From Gigaspora rosea (lineage: Eukaryota > Glomeromycota > Glomeromycetes > Diversisporales > Gigasporaceae): 64,000 nucleotides of DNA. The notes below the pieces were generated by a model. That model saw nothing but the letters and a program-made list of their open reading frames with translations, was not told the origin of the DNA and searched no databases. Location: assembly GCA_003550325.1 (NCBI GenBank), contig QKWP01001208.1:76374-140373 (forward strand). Direction: 5' to 3'. Both the position numbers and the translations under genes were made by a program. Below are positions 1 to 11,738 of this stretch, piece by piece (the first letter of the stretch is position 1; each line of letters opens with the position of its first letter).

Positions 1-180
1 GAAAAATAAAAAAACGAAAAATAAAAAAAAAATTGAAAAATAAAAAAAAAATTGAAAAATAAAAAAAAAAATTGAAAAATAAAAAAAAATTGAAAAATAA
101 AAAAAAAAATAAAAAAATCGATAAAATTAAAAAATAAAAAAAACTGATAAAATTAAAATAAAAAGTTTAAAAAAAAGTAC
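1..180. repeat. A-rich low-complexity tract
   Basis: Almost pure A with short interruptions. The phrase ttgaaaaataaaaaaaa recurs about every 20 bases near the start. No coding potential was seen. Confidence 0.9.
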
Positions 181-197
181 AGAAATACGTACGTGAA

Positions 198-255
198 AAT
201 AAAAGTAAATTCCAGTTATTCCTTATTATGGGAATAACCAAAATTTACTTTTATT
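198..255. repeat. Short inverted repeat
   Basis: Two arms of about 24 bases (198-222 and 230-255) pair around ttattat with few mismatches. It could be a tiny MITE or a hairpin. The flanks to about 420 are A/T-rich and hold nothing I recognise. Confidence 0.7.
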
Positions 256-450
256 CCCACTATTGTGTTATTTCGAATTTTTAAATAAAAAAAATAGTAA
301 TAAAAAAAAATAATAATAAAAAAAAAAGCGAATAAAAAAACCGTGTTTTTTTACTTTATTTATTTATTTATTTTCAGTTTGTTTTGTTTATTGATTTTAT
401 CGTGTTCTTACTAGCAGGTAAGTATTGAAATTATAATTTTGGAGATTATC

Positions 451-823
451 GCAGATTATAATAGGTGGCGCCTATTATAATCTGCGAAAGATTATACTTT
501 TTAAATATTTGCACAGATTTTTTGCTAAAAATCTGCGAAGAACTGCAAAAATCTAAATTTTGAAGATCTTTGTAATTTTTTTAAACAAGATTCTGCACTT
601 ATTTGATAAATTTGAAGATCACTACAGATTATTAATATTTTTATTTTCCCGATTCTATTATAATCTGTGAATTTTATACTTTTTAAATATTTTCACAGAT
701 TTTGGCAAAAAATCTGCGAAAAACTGCAAAAATCTAAATTTTGAAGATCTTTAAACAAAATTCTGCACTTATTTGATAAATTTGAACATTACTACAGATT
801 ATTAATATTTTTATTTTCCCGAT
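451..823. repeat. 183-bp tandem duplication with hairpin at its edge
   Basis: A block starting at 472 is repeated from 655 with a period of about 183 bases, the second copy being slightly shorter. Both copies contain gcacttatttgataaatttga and end in ttattttcccgat. A perfect 15-bp inverted repeat (451-465 and 471-485, loop tggcg) sits at the left edge. Confidence 0.8.
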
Positions 824-994
824 GTAAGGAACCGATTTAGAACGAACATTTTGAGAAGGTTGTTTAGGTATATAGGAAACCGATCGAGAACAAACATTTT
901 GAGGTTGTTCGTTATTATATGGTGTATTAGGAGTAGTGGAAGGTGAGTTTTTTGTATTATTCATTTTTTCAAAATTACAAAAAAGAAATTTCAA
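734..994 (-). CDS. Possible N-terminal fragment, unknown protein
   Basis: A minus-strand frame of 86 codons, not recognised. The part likely to be coding is the Asn/Ser/Thr/Pro-rich stretch after the second Met (MNNTKNSPSTTPNTP). It holds two versions of a short repeat, QNV-S-SV-YI. The C-terminal half runs into the 183-bp tandem duplication and turns hydrophobic and low-complexity, so the true exon may end near the YIGK residues. No neighbouring exon was found. It could be the first exon of a broken gene or a chance frame. Confidence 0.25.
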   Translation of the reverse strand: MKFLFCNFEKMNNTKNSPSTTPNTPYNNEQPQNVCSRSVSYIPKQPSQNVRSKSVPYIGKIKILIICSNVQIYQISAEFCLKIFKI

Positions 995-1076
995 TTACCT
1001 TCAAATGCTAGAAATCCATTGTATTTATCTAATTGTAAAGGCTTTCGTAAACAAGAGAAAAAAAAATTAAAACGTA

Positions 1077-1300
1077 ATGATGAAATATGTACCGGAAGAA
1101 AACATAACGAAGAAAAAAAATTTGAAAGATACTTATCTTATTTGTAAGCAGGAAAAAAAGTTAATGTCAAACGTAATGAAAAAAAAAATTGAAAGATACT
1201 TATCTCATTGTAAGCAGGGAAAAAAAATAAAAAAAATATACCGTAATAATGAAAAATGTACTAATTGAAAAAAAATTTGAATGATGAAAACGGTTTTGAT
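1077..1300. repeat. A-rich 68-bp direct repeat
   Basis: The phrase gaaagatacttatct followed by ttgtaagcagg appears at about 1123 and again at about 1191, inside A-rich DNA. The short frames here are low-complexity Lys/Asn and are not credible genes. Confidence 0.6.
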
Positions 1301-1342
1301 CATTATACTTGTAATGACAATATTCTGAGATTTATCGCGTGG

Positions 1343-1884
1343 CTGAGTTTTTTGTATATTGCATAATTTCGCTGAATGAGAAAACCCGAGCGGCATCGGG
1401 CTTTCAATTTTATTTCGTAATGGATATAATCGATTTAATTTATTAGGTAATAAATTGAATCGATTATGTCCATTACAAAAGATAATTGAAAGCCCGATGC
1501 TGCTCGGGTTTTTCTTTGGTGCACATATTAGTCATGCATTAATATGACACTAGTTGAGTTTTTTGTATATTGCATAATTTCGCTGAATGAGAAAACCTGA
1601 GCGGCATCGGGCTTTCAATTATATTTCGTAACGGACATAATCGATTTAATTTATTAGATAATAAATTGAATCGATTATGTTCGTTACAAAAGATAATTGA
1701 AAGCCTGATGCCGCTTAGGTTTTTCTTTGGTGCACACGTTATGTCATGCATTAATATAATGCTAGTTGTTTACTAGCATATGAAATTGTTTTGAAAAATA
1801 AAGTTTCTTTGGCGCACATGTTAGGTTACGCATTAATATGACGCTAGTTGTTTACTAGCATATAAAATTGTTTTGAAAAATAAA
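1343..1884. repeat. Tandem copies of a palindromic element plus half copy
   Basis: Two head-to-tail units (about 1343-1549 and 1555-1760) each contain a near-perfect palindrome with arms of 60 or more bases (1381-1444 with 1449-1513; 1591-1656 with 1660-1724). Both share flanks such as tttttgtatattgcataatt and tttctttggtgcaca. A third piece (about 1803-1884) repeats only the right flank. Differences between the two palindromes are often matched on both arms, as if each arm had been corrected by its partner. Confidence 0.85.
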
Positions 1885-2444
1885 TGTTAAATTGATTTAA
1901 ATCGATATAAATTGATATAAATTGATACAAACAGATACAAAGCAAATTCTCTGAATATTATTCTTTAGACATTTTTACAAACTTTCTTTATAATTGATAA
2001 TCGCTTTAATTTAATATTCTTTTCTTTTTCTTTTTATCATTTGTCGTTCACTCTTCTCTTTTAAATCTGAGGAACAGAATTCAGTCTAGGTTCCGGTGTC
2101 CTAGCGCCCTTTTATTTTCTCATTTTATCTCTTTCTCCTTCGCTTGATTTTGCTTAATATCGCTTAATATCGCTTATTTTCGGTTTCATCTTTCACCTTT
2201 CAATCTCTATCCTATTATTCATTTTATTCACTCAATTCGCTTTTATTTTCTTTATTTTCTTACGTTTATTTTGCTTTCTTTTCATTCTCTTTTGTTTTTT
2301 TTCACCTTTAACCGTTCTTATTCGCTTTTCCTCTCTTTCTCTTATTTGCTTTCTTTTCCCTATTTCTTTTATTTTCTTTCGCTTCTTTACTTTCTTTCTC
2401 TTTATTTTTTTTCTCTTTTTCTGTTTCCCTATTTTTTTTTCAAA

Positions 2445-5400
2445 ATGCGTTGGCAATGTCCTTATTGTCCTCGTGATTTTTCAAAATCTAATTCATTATC
2501 TCGACACATTTCTCAAAGTCATCCCTATATTAATGATAAGGCAAGTCAAACTGATCCTGACGAGCAAGTGAATGCTAGCATTTATGATCTTCCAGATTAT
2601 AGTTCTAGTTACGATTCTTATACAGATGAATTTTCTATAATATATGAAGTAAATTAGTAATAATTTGTTAATAAAGTTTTAAACCGATAATTAACGATTA
2701 TACTTAAATAAGGACGAAGTTATGTTAGATTCTGAATCAGATTCTGAGTTAGATTCTTCTATGCAAACAGAAAATAACTATGATGTAAATTCTATGACAT
2801 ATAAAGTTAGTTGCGTTATAAAATGCTATTATAAGTTATTAAACGTTATATAATAATTGCATGTTAGAACGAAGACGTATCAGTATCACCTTATTCCGAT
2901 ATGGAAACAGAGCATCTTTCAGCAGATTCTGAGTCTTCTTTTATACATATCGAAATTGATCCAGAAGACTACAAAGATGCTTCATCTGATGATGCAATTC
3001 ATGACCTTCTATATCCATACAAAGTTAATTGGCCCAATGATACTTATCGTGAATTTATGGAAATTATTAGTAAACATCAACTGTCTAATTCGGTTGGTGA
3101 TGCTTTTATAAAATTTTTCAATAAGCATTCAAATCTGGATGTTTCGCCTCTCCCTCCAACAACAAAGTTTGGAAAGGAATTTCTGGATAATTCAACAATC
3201 CCTTACATGACATTCAAAGAAATTCCTATTATAACGTTTCAAGGCATTAATTATATGTTTTACTATCGATCATTAATAAAGACAATAAAGTCTTTATTAA
3301 TGATCGGTAGTATAAATCAGCAATTAGTTCTTAAATTTGTAAATAAAAGGGAGATAAGAAATAACGTAGAGTGCCGTATCTTTGAAAAGCAATATAATTG
3401 CCTCTGTTGGGAACAAGAAGAATCGTCATTACTTCCTGGTCAACGATTACTATCAATAATCCTTTATTCTGATGCAACGGCCCTAGACCATATAGGGAAA
3501 TCTTCTGGACACTCTATATTTTAATCCTTAGGCAACATTAGTGTTTGGAATCAGTTTTATTTTCATATTATAAAATCGGTTTTAATCAAATAAAATCGGT
3601 TTCAAACTCTAGATAACATACCCAACTCCCAGCGAAACAAGCCAGAATCTAAAGCTTTAATCGGGTACCTACCTATCTTAAAAGCTAAAGATTCCACAAC
3701 AAAAAATTCTAAAGAATTTCAAAAATTACAAAGAAAAGTCTTTCATAAATGCTTAAGGATTTTGCTCAAGCCCATTGCTGATGGTCCGGAGCTTAATTTC
3801 GTTATTCGTGGTAACTTAACAACATTTGTCTCATGAATTTTAATGTTACTGGCTGATTTGCTTGAGGCCAGTAAGATGGCTAACGTTTACCAGTCATCTG
3901 TATCAAGAAGTCCTTGTTATTCGTGTTTAGTATTGAGAAATGACTTGAATAATATTAACTTGACTAATATATCGTCAAGAACACCTAATTATATGAAAAA
4001 AGTAATAGAGGACGGTGAAAAACATTATTATTCAATTCATCCTAAACCAAATGCATTTTGGAAAATAGGGTATAAATTAAAGTTAATTAGGTTTATTAGC
4101 ATAAGTAAACTAATAAATGCATTTTTTTTTAGCAACTTTAATATATACAAGGCTATCGTCCCTGATCGAATGCATACCTTAGATCTTGGTCTCTTTAAGT
4201 ATATGCTCAACTATACTAAAGAACTTTTAAACGACCAGTGTGAAAGACAAGTGATGCAAATCTTTGAGCAGCGATTAACGCTGATTCCTAGGCATAAGGG
4301 CCTCAAAATATTGAAAAATATATCCGAAATAACACACATGACAGCAGATGAATTAAGAAATTTATTGAAAGTAATAATTTTCGCGCTTGAGGAAGCCAGA
4401 AATTAGTAATAAACAGTTATGCCGCGTACATTACAAATTTCTTTGGATGTATATTGCATCACGAGAAGAATCGTTTACTAATGATTCTTTAAATCAATTA
4501 CAAGTATAAAACAAATAAGATTTTTTGCTAACAAAATCACCTTTTGGGACTATGTAATTCATAGTTCTGAAGAGTGATTTTGTTAGCAAAAATCTCAAAT
4601 ACATAGCTTTTTACAAACGTTCAAATATTAACGATTAATTTACAGAAATTAATTGTGGATTGGGCCCAAGAATTCGTTAAAATATTTTCTAAATATTCAC
4701 CAAGTGGGCTACAATTTCCAAAGCTTCATTCTTGGTGCTATCACATAGTACCTGCAATTAGAAAATATGGGTCAATAAACAGTATGACCACTGAAACTTA
4801 TGAAACACTTCATAAGGAATATATGAAAATACCTTATCGAATGTCGAACAAGAAAGACTATATAAAACAAATATTGAATGCAGTACGTTTTAAATATAGT
4901 AAATTAGCGTTGGCATTGAACATACGTCCAATGCCAACATTGCTTAGTAGATAATCCCTAAGCATCGCTAATAACCGATTATTATTAGGTTAAATGAAAA
5001 AAACTCACCGAAAAAGATGTCCCTAAAAAATATCGCCAAACAAAAGAGTTTGGAAAACTTCTATGCGCTTTAATGTTAAGGTCAGAAGAACTGGAAGATT
5101 TCCTTCAGAAAAATAGAAATAATTTGGACCCATTACAAGCCGAAGGCTTTCAAAACCTACTAACTGGCCTTGATGATTTTTTTTGAAGTGGAATCAACTG
5201 TGTCACTTGACGAAGATAATCATATAGAAATATTTTCTTTTGTATCTTTAGAAAGTACTGATATAATTCATGCTACATCAAATTTTCATGGAAAACCAAT
5301 GTTTTCTAACGTTACAGTAAGTGCACCTGATAATCAAGGAAATGAATTAAATTGGTATAGCTTAGTAAGTATCAATTAAATTTAATTAAATTAAAAAAAA

Positions 5401-5740
5401 TAAAAAAAATTTTAACAATAAATAAAAATAATAATAGCTAAAAGAGACGAAGTTAGGAAATATTCTCTAATTTCGTGAGTAATATATACTAATGCATATA
5501 AAAAATATCATTTATAAGATTCTGTTGATACTCAAGTTTTACCAAGCGACAGACAAAGATCCGTCAGAACTCGCTCTTGTTCATTGGTATGAAGAAGTTG
5601 GTGAATTATGGGGATGTCCTAAATTGAAATTAATTAAACAATACAGTTGTATACCTATAGATAGTATAGATAGAACCGTACATATAGTTGCAAGATTTGA
5701 AAAAACAAATGAATATTTGATGAACAGTTTTATGTTCTAA
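2445..5740 (+). pseudogene. Plavaka transposase relic with C2H2 finger
   Basis: The reading frame starts with a C2H2 zinc finger (2445-2657; CPYC spacing, then HISQSH), the N-terminal DNA-binding module usual for fungal Plavaka transposases. An acidic stretch follows (about 2720-2810). Blocks recognisable from the family are the LPPTTKFGKEF region (2901-3524), a PESKALIGYLPILKAKD region (about 3640-3830), DRMHTLDLGLFKYM (within 3843-4406), LHSWCYHIVPAIRKYGS (4655-4954), and a C-terminal part with LVHWYEEVGELWGCPKL (5492-5740). A 63-base GT-AG segment near 4069-4131 reads as an intron. Frames are broken by stops and shifts near 2660-2900, 3530-3640, 4410-4650, 4955-5170 and 5380-5490, so the protein is not expressed intact. 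Expected function is transposition of this element. Confidence 0.85.
4519..4597. repeat. Small foldback inside the Plavaka relic
   Basis: The arms agattttttgctaacaaaat and its complement flank a short loop. The insert falls between two transposase blocks, so it is either a tiny MITE that landed in the old transposon or part of its decay. Confidence 0.6.
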
Positions 5741-6156
5741 GATTTAATACGTATATTTATATTTAAAGGTTTAAAGTGTATCCGAATTAAAGTATAAGCC
5801 TAATTATCGATTAATAACGTATGATTGATATATAGCGATTTTGATTAGTTCGATGATAATCGATAAATTGATCTACATCGATTACTTACCTATTTTCGTT
5901 ATTAATTCGATTTTTGATATATATCGATTTATAACAAGTTAATCAATGTGTAATGTTTAATTTTAATCGATATAAATCAATTATGTGTTATAAATCGATA
6001 TAAATCTACTTAATATATTTCGTGATGAATAAAGACAAGACTACTTAAAAAAAAAAAAAAAAAGTAAATATGCTAGCATAATGTATGTTTATGTGCTGAA
6101 TAAGTTTTATTAGAGCAAAATATTATAATTAATTAAGTATAATATTATTTTTAGTA

Positions 6157-6716
6157 TTTTTATTAATTGATGATCCACCACAAATCGATAGTGTGATCAT
6201 AGTGTAACATGACACAGATCCTTACTATTTGTTGATATGTAAATCCTAAAATGTAGGAATTTTTTTGTCCACCCAAGGTAAACTTTTTTTTACTAAGTTA
6301 AGGAGTCATAGCTACTAAGTAAAAATTGTAGAGCTCATCGAAACGAGTCTAAGGTAGTTAGATCATTGAAATCGGTCCAATAGATGATGAGATACCTTCG
6401 AAAAACAATTGGCCAACTATATGTAAATAATAGGTTTGTTTACACAAAATTTTATATAGTCGACCAATCGTTTTTTGAAGGTATCTTATTATCTACTAGT
6501 CTGATTTCGATGACCTATCTACCATTAGACTCGTCTTGATGAGCTCTACAATTTTCACTTAGTAGACATGACTCATTAATTTAGTAAGAAAAAAAGTTTT
6601 CTAAGTTTTCCTTAGGTTGCCAAAAATATTCCCATATTATAGGATTTACATAGTAATTTGCATCACATTACACTATGATCACACTATCGATTTGTGGCGG
6701 ATCATCAATTAATAAA
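6157..6716. mobile_element. 560-bp foldback element
   Basis: The two ends are inverted copies of each other (ttaattgatgatccaccaca at the left; its complement at about 6691-6708), and similarity continues inward so that nearly the whole element folds on itself. Inner arms share gtagagctcatc and ttttcgaaggtatc-type words. A related single end appears near 17735-17790. No coding capacity, so it is non-autonomous. Confidence 0.8.
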
Positions 6717-7700
6717 ATTATAAAAAAACAATTAATAAAAAATTTAAAAGGCACCTTACCTATCTATGTATATTTCAGAGTCCTATTTTAGTGTTCAGTA
6801 TTTTGAAAAAATCTAAAACTAGTTTTGTAGTTTTGAATTAGAACCCTTTTAAAACTAGTTTCAAGTAGGTTTAATTTTGATACCAAACTTTGATTCACTG
6901 TAATTGCAAAATATATCATTTAGTATATAACTTTATAGTTATATGAAAACCAAATGATCAATGATCAATTTATTACAAGTTAATCATACTATTGCCTAGT
7001 TAAATGACTTTAAATTTATTCTTGACTAGTGTTTAATTCTAAATATATGCACAAATATAAAATTAAATTTAAATAAGAAGCTTGTACAAAAAATAATATT
7101 TAAAAAAAAATATAAAACTTAATTGCACAATATTTAGTCTAAATATAAAATAGAAAAAATACTTGAAATACTTTAAAAAAAAAATTAATGAATATAAAAT
7201 ACAAATAAGATTGAGTCTAAATTTTGAAAAAAACCTAATATTCCAAATAATTAATAAAAGAAAATTACTTGAAATAACCAGTAGTGATCATTACTGTCTC
7301 TTAATATTTTTAGAATTAGGGTGCAGTTATAAATATTTAGTTTTTTATAAATAATATAATATAATACCCCAGTGATGATTACTACTAATTATAGTTAGTA
7401 ACCTTAACAAAAAATATAAGATATATTGGTATAAATTTAGGATAATAAATATATGCATATAAAAATATGTACATGTATATAACTAGTAGTTGCTTTGTGC
7501 AATGTGATAACTTATAATTATACCTTAACTACTCCTTAACTTATTACTATAAATACAGAAATTATTAATTATCAATATGACAAATATTAATAACAATTAA
7601 ATTAATTACAAATTATTTAGCTATTATTTTAGTCTAATTATTATATTTTATAAAGGATTAATAATTGGATTTTTGATGTTATTTTAAGAATAATATCATA
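6717..7700. other. AT-rich gap, no gene seen
   Basis: Only scattered AT-rich sequence. A block near 7275-7385 carries the words accagtagtgatcattac and ccagtgatgattacta, which resemble those near 15870 and 16180. This suggests traces of one repeat family. Confidence 0.5.
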
Positions 7701-7730
7701 GTAACATTATGTTATTTTTTCAAAATTTTA

Positions 7731-8960
7731 AGAAATCAGTATAGTTTTCTTATTGTATATATTTGCTAATACATTTCTTTCTTCTAATCCAAAATGATCA
7801 ATGATCAATATGGTAGGTATTCTTGTATAGTGCAACTGCAAATAATATTTCTTCTTTTAATTTAAGATTATTATCTTTAAAGTTCAAAGAAATTAGTATA
7901 GTATTCTTACAAATCATATCTGTTAAACTTTTCTTTCTTTGATTCAAGGCTATTAAAATCAAAAAGGCAATTTGCAAAGTGTATCTACAAATGCTTTTCT
8001 CCTTCTGGTCCTATATTGTTATATCAAAGTTTAAAAATTTCAAAGTTGTGCTTTTACAAAGTGCTTCTACTAATCCTTCTTTTTTTTCTTCTGGTCAAAA
8101 ATTGTTATATTGAAAATTTAGCTTTTTCAATATAGTATTCTTGCAAAATAAATTTGCTAATGATTTGCCTTCTTCTAATTCAAAGTAATTATTATTATTA
8201 AGATTTAATGAAACCAGTATAGTGTTTTTACGAAGTGCATTTGCTAATGCTTTTCTACCTTCTAATCCAAGTTTATTATAATAAAAATTCAAAAAAGTTA
8301 ATGTAGTGCTCTTGCAAAATGTATCTGCTAATGAATTTTTTTCTTCTAATCCAAAATTATTATTAGCAATATTTAAATCTTTTTATATAGTATACTTGCA
8401 AAGAGCATATGCTAATGTTTTTTTTTCTTTCTGATCCAAGTTGATTATAATAAAGACTCAAAGAAATCAACATAGTGTTTTTACAAAGTACATCCACTAA
8501 TGCTTTTCTTTTTTCTAATCCAAGATTATTAAGATTAAGGTTCAAACTTTTTAGAGTATTGTTTTTGCAAACATATTTGTTAATGCTTTTTCTTCTTCCA
8601 ATCTGAGATTATTATCAAGATTCAAAAAAATTAGTGCAGTGTTCTTACAAAGTGCATATGCTATTGTTTTTCTTTCTTCTAATCCAAGTTGATTATAATA
8701 AAGGCTCAACAAAGTCAATATGGTATTTTTGCAAAGTGCATCTGCTAATGCTTTTTCTCTTTCTGATCCAAGACCATTAATATCAAGATTCAAATATTTA
8801 GTATGGTGTTCTTGCAAAGTGCTTCTGCTAATATATTTCTTCCTTTTGACTCCATATTATATCAAAGATTCAAAGAAATTAGCATAGTTTTTTTGCAAAG
8901 CACACTTGCTAATGCTTTTTTAATTCTGATTCAAATTATTGTTGTAGCTGATATTGAAAA
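7731..8960 (-). pseudogene. RNI-type leucine-rich repeat array, broken
   Basis: About 14 units of roughly 84 bases (28 residues) run along the minus strand. The unit reads approximately LG.E..KALADALCKNT.L..LNL..N, the ribonuclease-inhibitor (NLRC3-like) leucine-rich repeat. Such repeats form curved protein-binding solenoids. Single frames survive only as pieces (8551-8817, 8363-8545, 8095-8292) joined by frameshifts and stops. Units below about 8090 are the most worn. No NTPase or other N-terminal domain was found. A further 0.34 kb of the same repeat lies on the plus strand at 10655-10995 and may be a detached part of this array moved by inversion. Confidence 0.8.
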
Positions 8961-9164
8961 TGGCTAATGTTGAAATTTTGATCTATTTTAATACAAATTT
9001 TTTAAAAATTTTTGGAGTAATTTTGTCTGCTTTTTTTTTAGGGTTGGGTTAGAGTTTAGAAATAGAATTTATTATTAAAGAGTATATGTGGATTTTAGCA
9101 GGGCATATATTTTCAGATTGCGACCCCAAATTTCAGCATCAGCCATCTTTAGCATCAGCTGTGA

Positions 9165-9665
9165 CATATAGTTGTTGGAGATCCAACTATGATCTAACAA
9201 TCCATTAATAATATATGCCTGTATATCTGCTTTTATGGAGATAAAAAAATCTTAAATTTTAATATTTTAAACTAATTGAATTTTTTTTTATATAAAATCT
9301 TATTTAATCATTCTCATATTTAATATTAAAAAAAATCTTATTTAATCTTTTAATATTTTTATTTTAATTTTTTTTTTAAAAAATAAGAAATTTAGCACTT
9401 TATTAATAAATTTGACATTGTTTAAAAATTTAATTATAATAAATTAATAAAATTGCATTACTTAATTTTTATATCTATTATGCAAGTTAAAGCATAATAA
9501 TGAAAATAGATTAAATTTGACTAGTATTAGTTAAATGACAGGGCATGTGGTAAGGCAGAAGCATCTTATTTAAATGCTACTGAATTAAAAATAGGTTTTT
9601 CTGAAATTTATTACAGCCAACATTTTTGATTATCAATGGTTTCATATAATAAAATTATCTGACAT
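9165..9665 (+). repeat. Displaced ML-gene 3' end and flank
   Basis: From gttgttggagatccaactat onward, this stretch matches the end of the ML-gene remnant at 13698-13725 and its 3' flank to about 14190, with scattered differences. The reading VVGDPTMI is the end of the ML protein family pattern. No ML coding sequence lies to its left, so this is a 3' tail without its gene, best explained by the inversion described in the findings. Confidence 0.8.
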
Positions 9666-9864
9666 TATTTACTAACAAGATAAAGCATTGCGCAATCCAG
9701 TGAGTGTGTTAAGGTGTCACCAATCTTAAATAAAGCAATAGGACAAGGTATGACTAAATTTTTGCAGGATGTTTTTCTTAATATATAGAAAATAATACTG
9801 ATAATAAGTTCCAAATTATTAATTAAATCTATGTTAATAAAAATAAAAAAATGTGTTTGTCACT

Positions 9865-10040
9865 AGTGGTTAGTGATCCTAATTTCGGTTCAGGTTTAGT
9901 CTGGTCCAGTCCGGTCTAGGTTCAAACCCAGACTCAAACTTTAAATTTTACTAAATTTCAAACTCAGACCAGACTCAAACTTAATTATAAGGTTGGTCAA
10001 AGTTCGGTCCAAAGTCTGCAAACTAGTCTGAGTCTGGATA
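9865..10040. repeat. Repeat built of CAGACTCAAACT-like words
   Basis: It contains repeated and inverted versions of cagactcaaact, ggtccagtccggt and agtctggtc, in the style of a short MITE. Ends and target duplication were not defined. From here to about 10650 only AT-rich sequence is seen; the minus-strand frame at 10339-10536 is hydrophobic low-complexity and not credible. Confidence 0.4.
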
Positions 10041-10654
10041 TACATATATGTAAAATTTGGATGCTAAATAAAGTTTATTAGAGTGAGAAGTAAGAATCAA
10101 TTAGTAAAATTTAGAGAATCATGGCATTTAGTATAACTTTATTAATAAAATTAATAAAAATATTAAATTACTCTCTGCTATTATATAGCTCAAGAAAATA
10201 GAGAAATTCCATAAAAGTTATAATATCTTTATATGCTGAACTTTACAAAAAATGTTGGACAACTATCCTAAAAAACTAAACCAATTTTTGATACTTTAAA
10301 CCAACTTATTTCTAATAAAACTTTGAGTCAGCCTGATTCTATCGAAATATATCACAAAATAACAAAATTTTCCCAAGTTGTCTAAAAAATACAAATACAC
10401 TTATAAATTCTTTCAAAATTATAACAACATCTCTAATTTTTTTTACCTGATATGATAAATTTGAATACTTTAGTACAGTACAATTTTTCTTAAGGATTTG
10501 AAAAAGAAAGCATATAAATGTTTTATATAGTACCAATTTCTCAAAACATTAGAACTTTATAAAGAAATTCTTAAAAACAGCTAGTACAATTTTCAAGATC
10601 AAAAAAAACTTCAATTTGGAATTTTTCTTATAATAGAATGTAGATCAGAAAAAA

Positions 10655-10995
10655 TAAATGAATTAATAAAAGCATTTTACAAAAACACTATATTGACTTC
10701 CTTGAATCTTAGTGAAAATAATCTTGGATCTAACAATAACAACTTTATAAATAGGCTTTTTAAGCAATTAGAAGAAAAAGCATTTGCAAATGTGCTTTGC
10801 AAAAACACTACACTGAATTTTTGAATCTTTGAGGGAATAATCTTGGATCAAAAAAAAAAAAGCATTAGCAAATGCACTTTATAAAACATCATATTAACTT
10901 TTTTGAATCTTCAAAAAAATAGCCTTGGGTTATAAAGAGGAAATGTATTAGCTGATGCACTTTGCAATAATACCACACTAAAAGATTTGAATCTT
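10655..10995 (+). pseudogene. LRR remnant, opposite orientation
   Basis: Reading the plus strand gives broken units of the same 28-residue leucine-rich repeat as at 7731-8960 (NTILTSLNLSENNLGS-like pieces, then KAFANVLCKNT-like pieces). About four units are present, all with frameshifts. It abuts the end of the minus-strand ML copy at about 10997. Confidence 0.7.
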
Positions 10996-11009
10996 TAATA
11001 TAATAATAC

Positions 11010-11574
11010 AATATATGAACTAGGTAATTAAGGAGTAGGAACATCTGATACTGTTATCGTAAATAGGATTATAGCCTTATATGAATCGGTAAAATTTTGC
11101 GTGTAAGCATCACTTATAGATTAATCAACTCAATTTCCGTACAGGCATATATTATGTATTTGTTTAGTTCATCAGTTGGCTCTGCAACAATAATTTGAAT
11201 AAAAAATATACAGGTAATTCAGGAGTGATTTTTGATGCTGTTATCACAAATGGGGTTTTAGTCTTATATAACTCAGTAAAAGTTTGCATATAAACATCAC
11301 CTATAACAAAAAATTTTTTGGAATCTGTATACCAAATTTCAAGAACAGTTCTGTCTTTGGTGATATCTTTATGAGTTAATATTCCAGATACATTAAATTC
11401 TACCTTTTCAGGTTTTTGAAGAAAAGGATTGGGTGAAAATGTTACATTAAGTCCTTCATATATATTAGGAGGACAAGATGTAAATGTACTTCGTTTGTTA
11501 AGTTGAAATGGAACTGCATTTACTTTAAGAATAATAGCAAATAAAATGAATGTAAAAATAAAATTCTTCATCAT
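11010..11574 (-). pseudogene. ML-domain secreted protein copy, frameshifted
   Basis: The open frame 11574-11164 gives 136 residues with an N-terminal signal peptide (MMKNFIFTFILFAIIL then VNAV). The body resembles fungal phosphatidylglycerol/phosphatidylinositol transfer proteins (ML/MD-2-related, NPC2-like): CPPN, then NVTFSPNPF, VSGILTH and PFVITAS. Compared with its sister at 13133-13585 it lacks one T in a T-run near 11206, which shifts the frame and ends the protein early. The lost part (an ADP-like stretch, then YIIYACTEI) is still readable in another frame down to about 11110, followed by a partial second copy of the domain tail. Family role is lipid binding in the secretory or extracellular space. 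This copy probably makes no complete domain. Confidence 0.8.
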
Positions 11575-11738
11575 TTCTTTGCAAAGTAGATAGGAATTTG
11601 CTTTTTTTTTTTTTTAATTCAGAGGTTTTTTTCTTTGAGATATGATCATTGATACTTTTATAAGGAAAAAACAGTTTTTAAAATCCATGAAAAGTTTTTA
11701 TTTTCGCCATTGAAAAATCCAATAATAGTTAAATTCAT

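Larger units (their letters stand above)
1890..6010 (+). mobile_element. Degenerate Plavaka (CACTA-like) DNA transposon
   Basis: The coding relic at 2445-5740 defines this element. The ends are uncertain. Clusters of tcgatataaat-type words lie on both sides (about 1890-1935 and 5800-6000) and are the best candidates for subterminal repeats. I did not find a clear CACTA terminus or target-site duplication. A pyrimidine-rich leader (about 1990-2440) precedes the first coding exon. Confidence 0.6.

Noticed and set aside
2232..2456. Lys/Arg-rich minus-strand ORF and Phe/Leu/Ser-rich plus-strand start opposite it
   Set aside because: Both are translations of a pyrimidine-rich leader. Only the part after the Met at 2445 (zinc finger) is coding-like.
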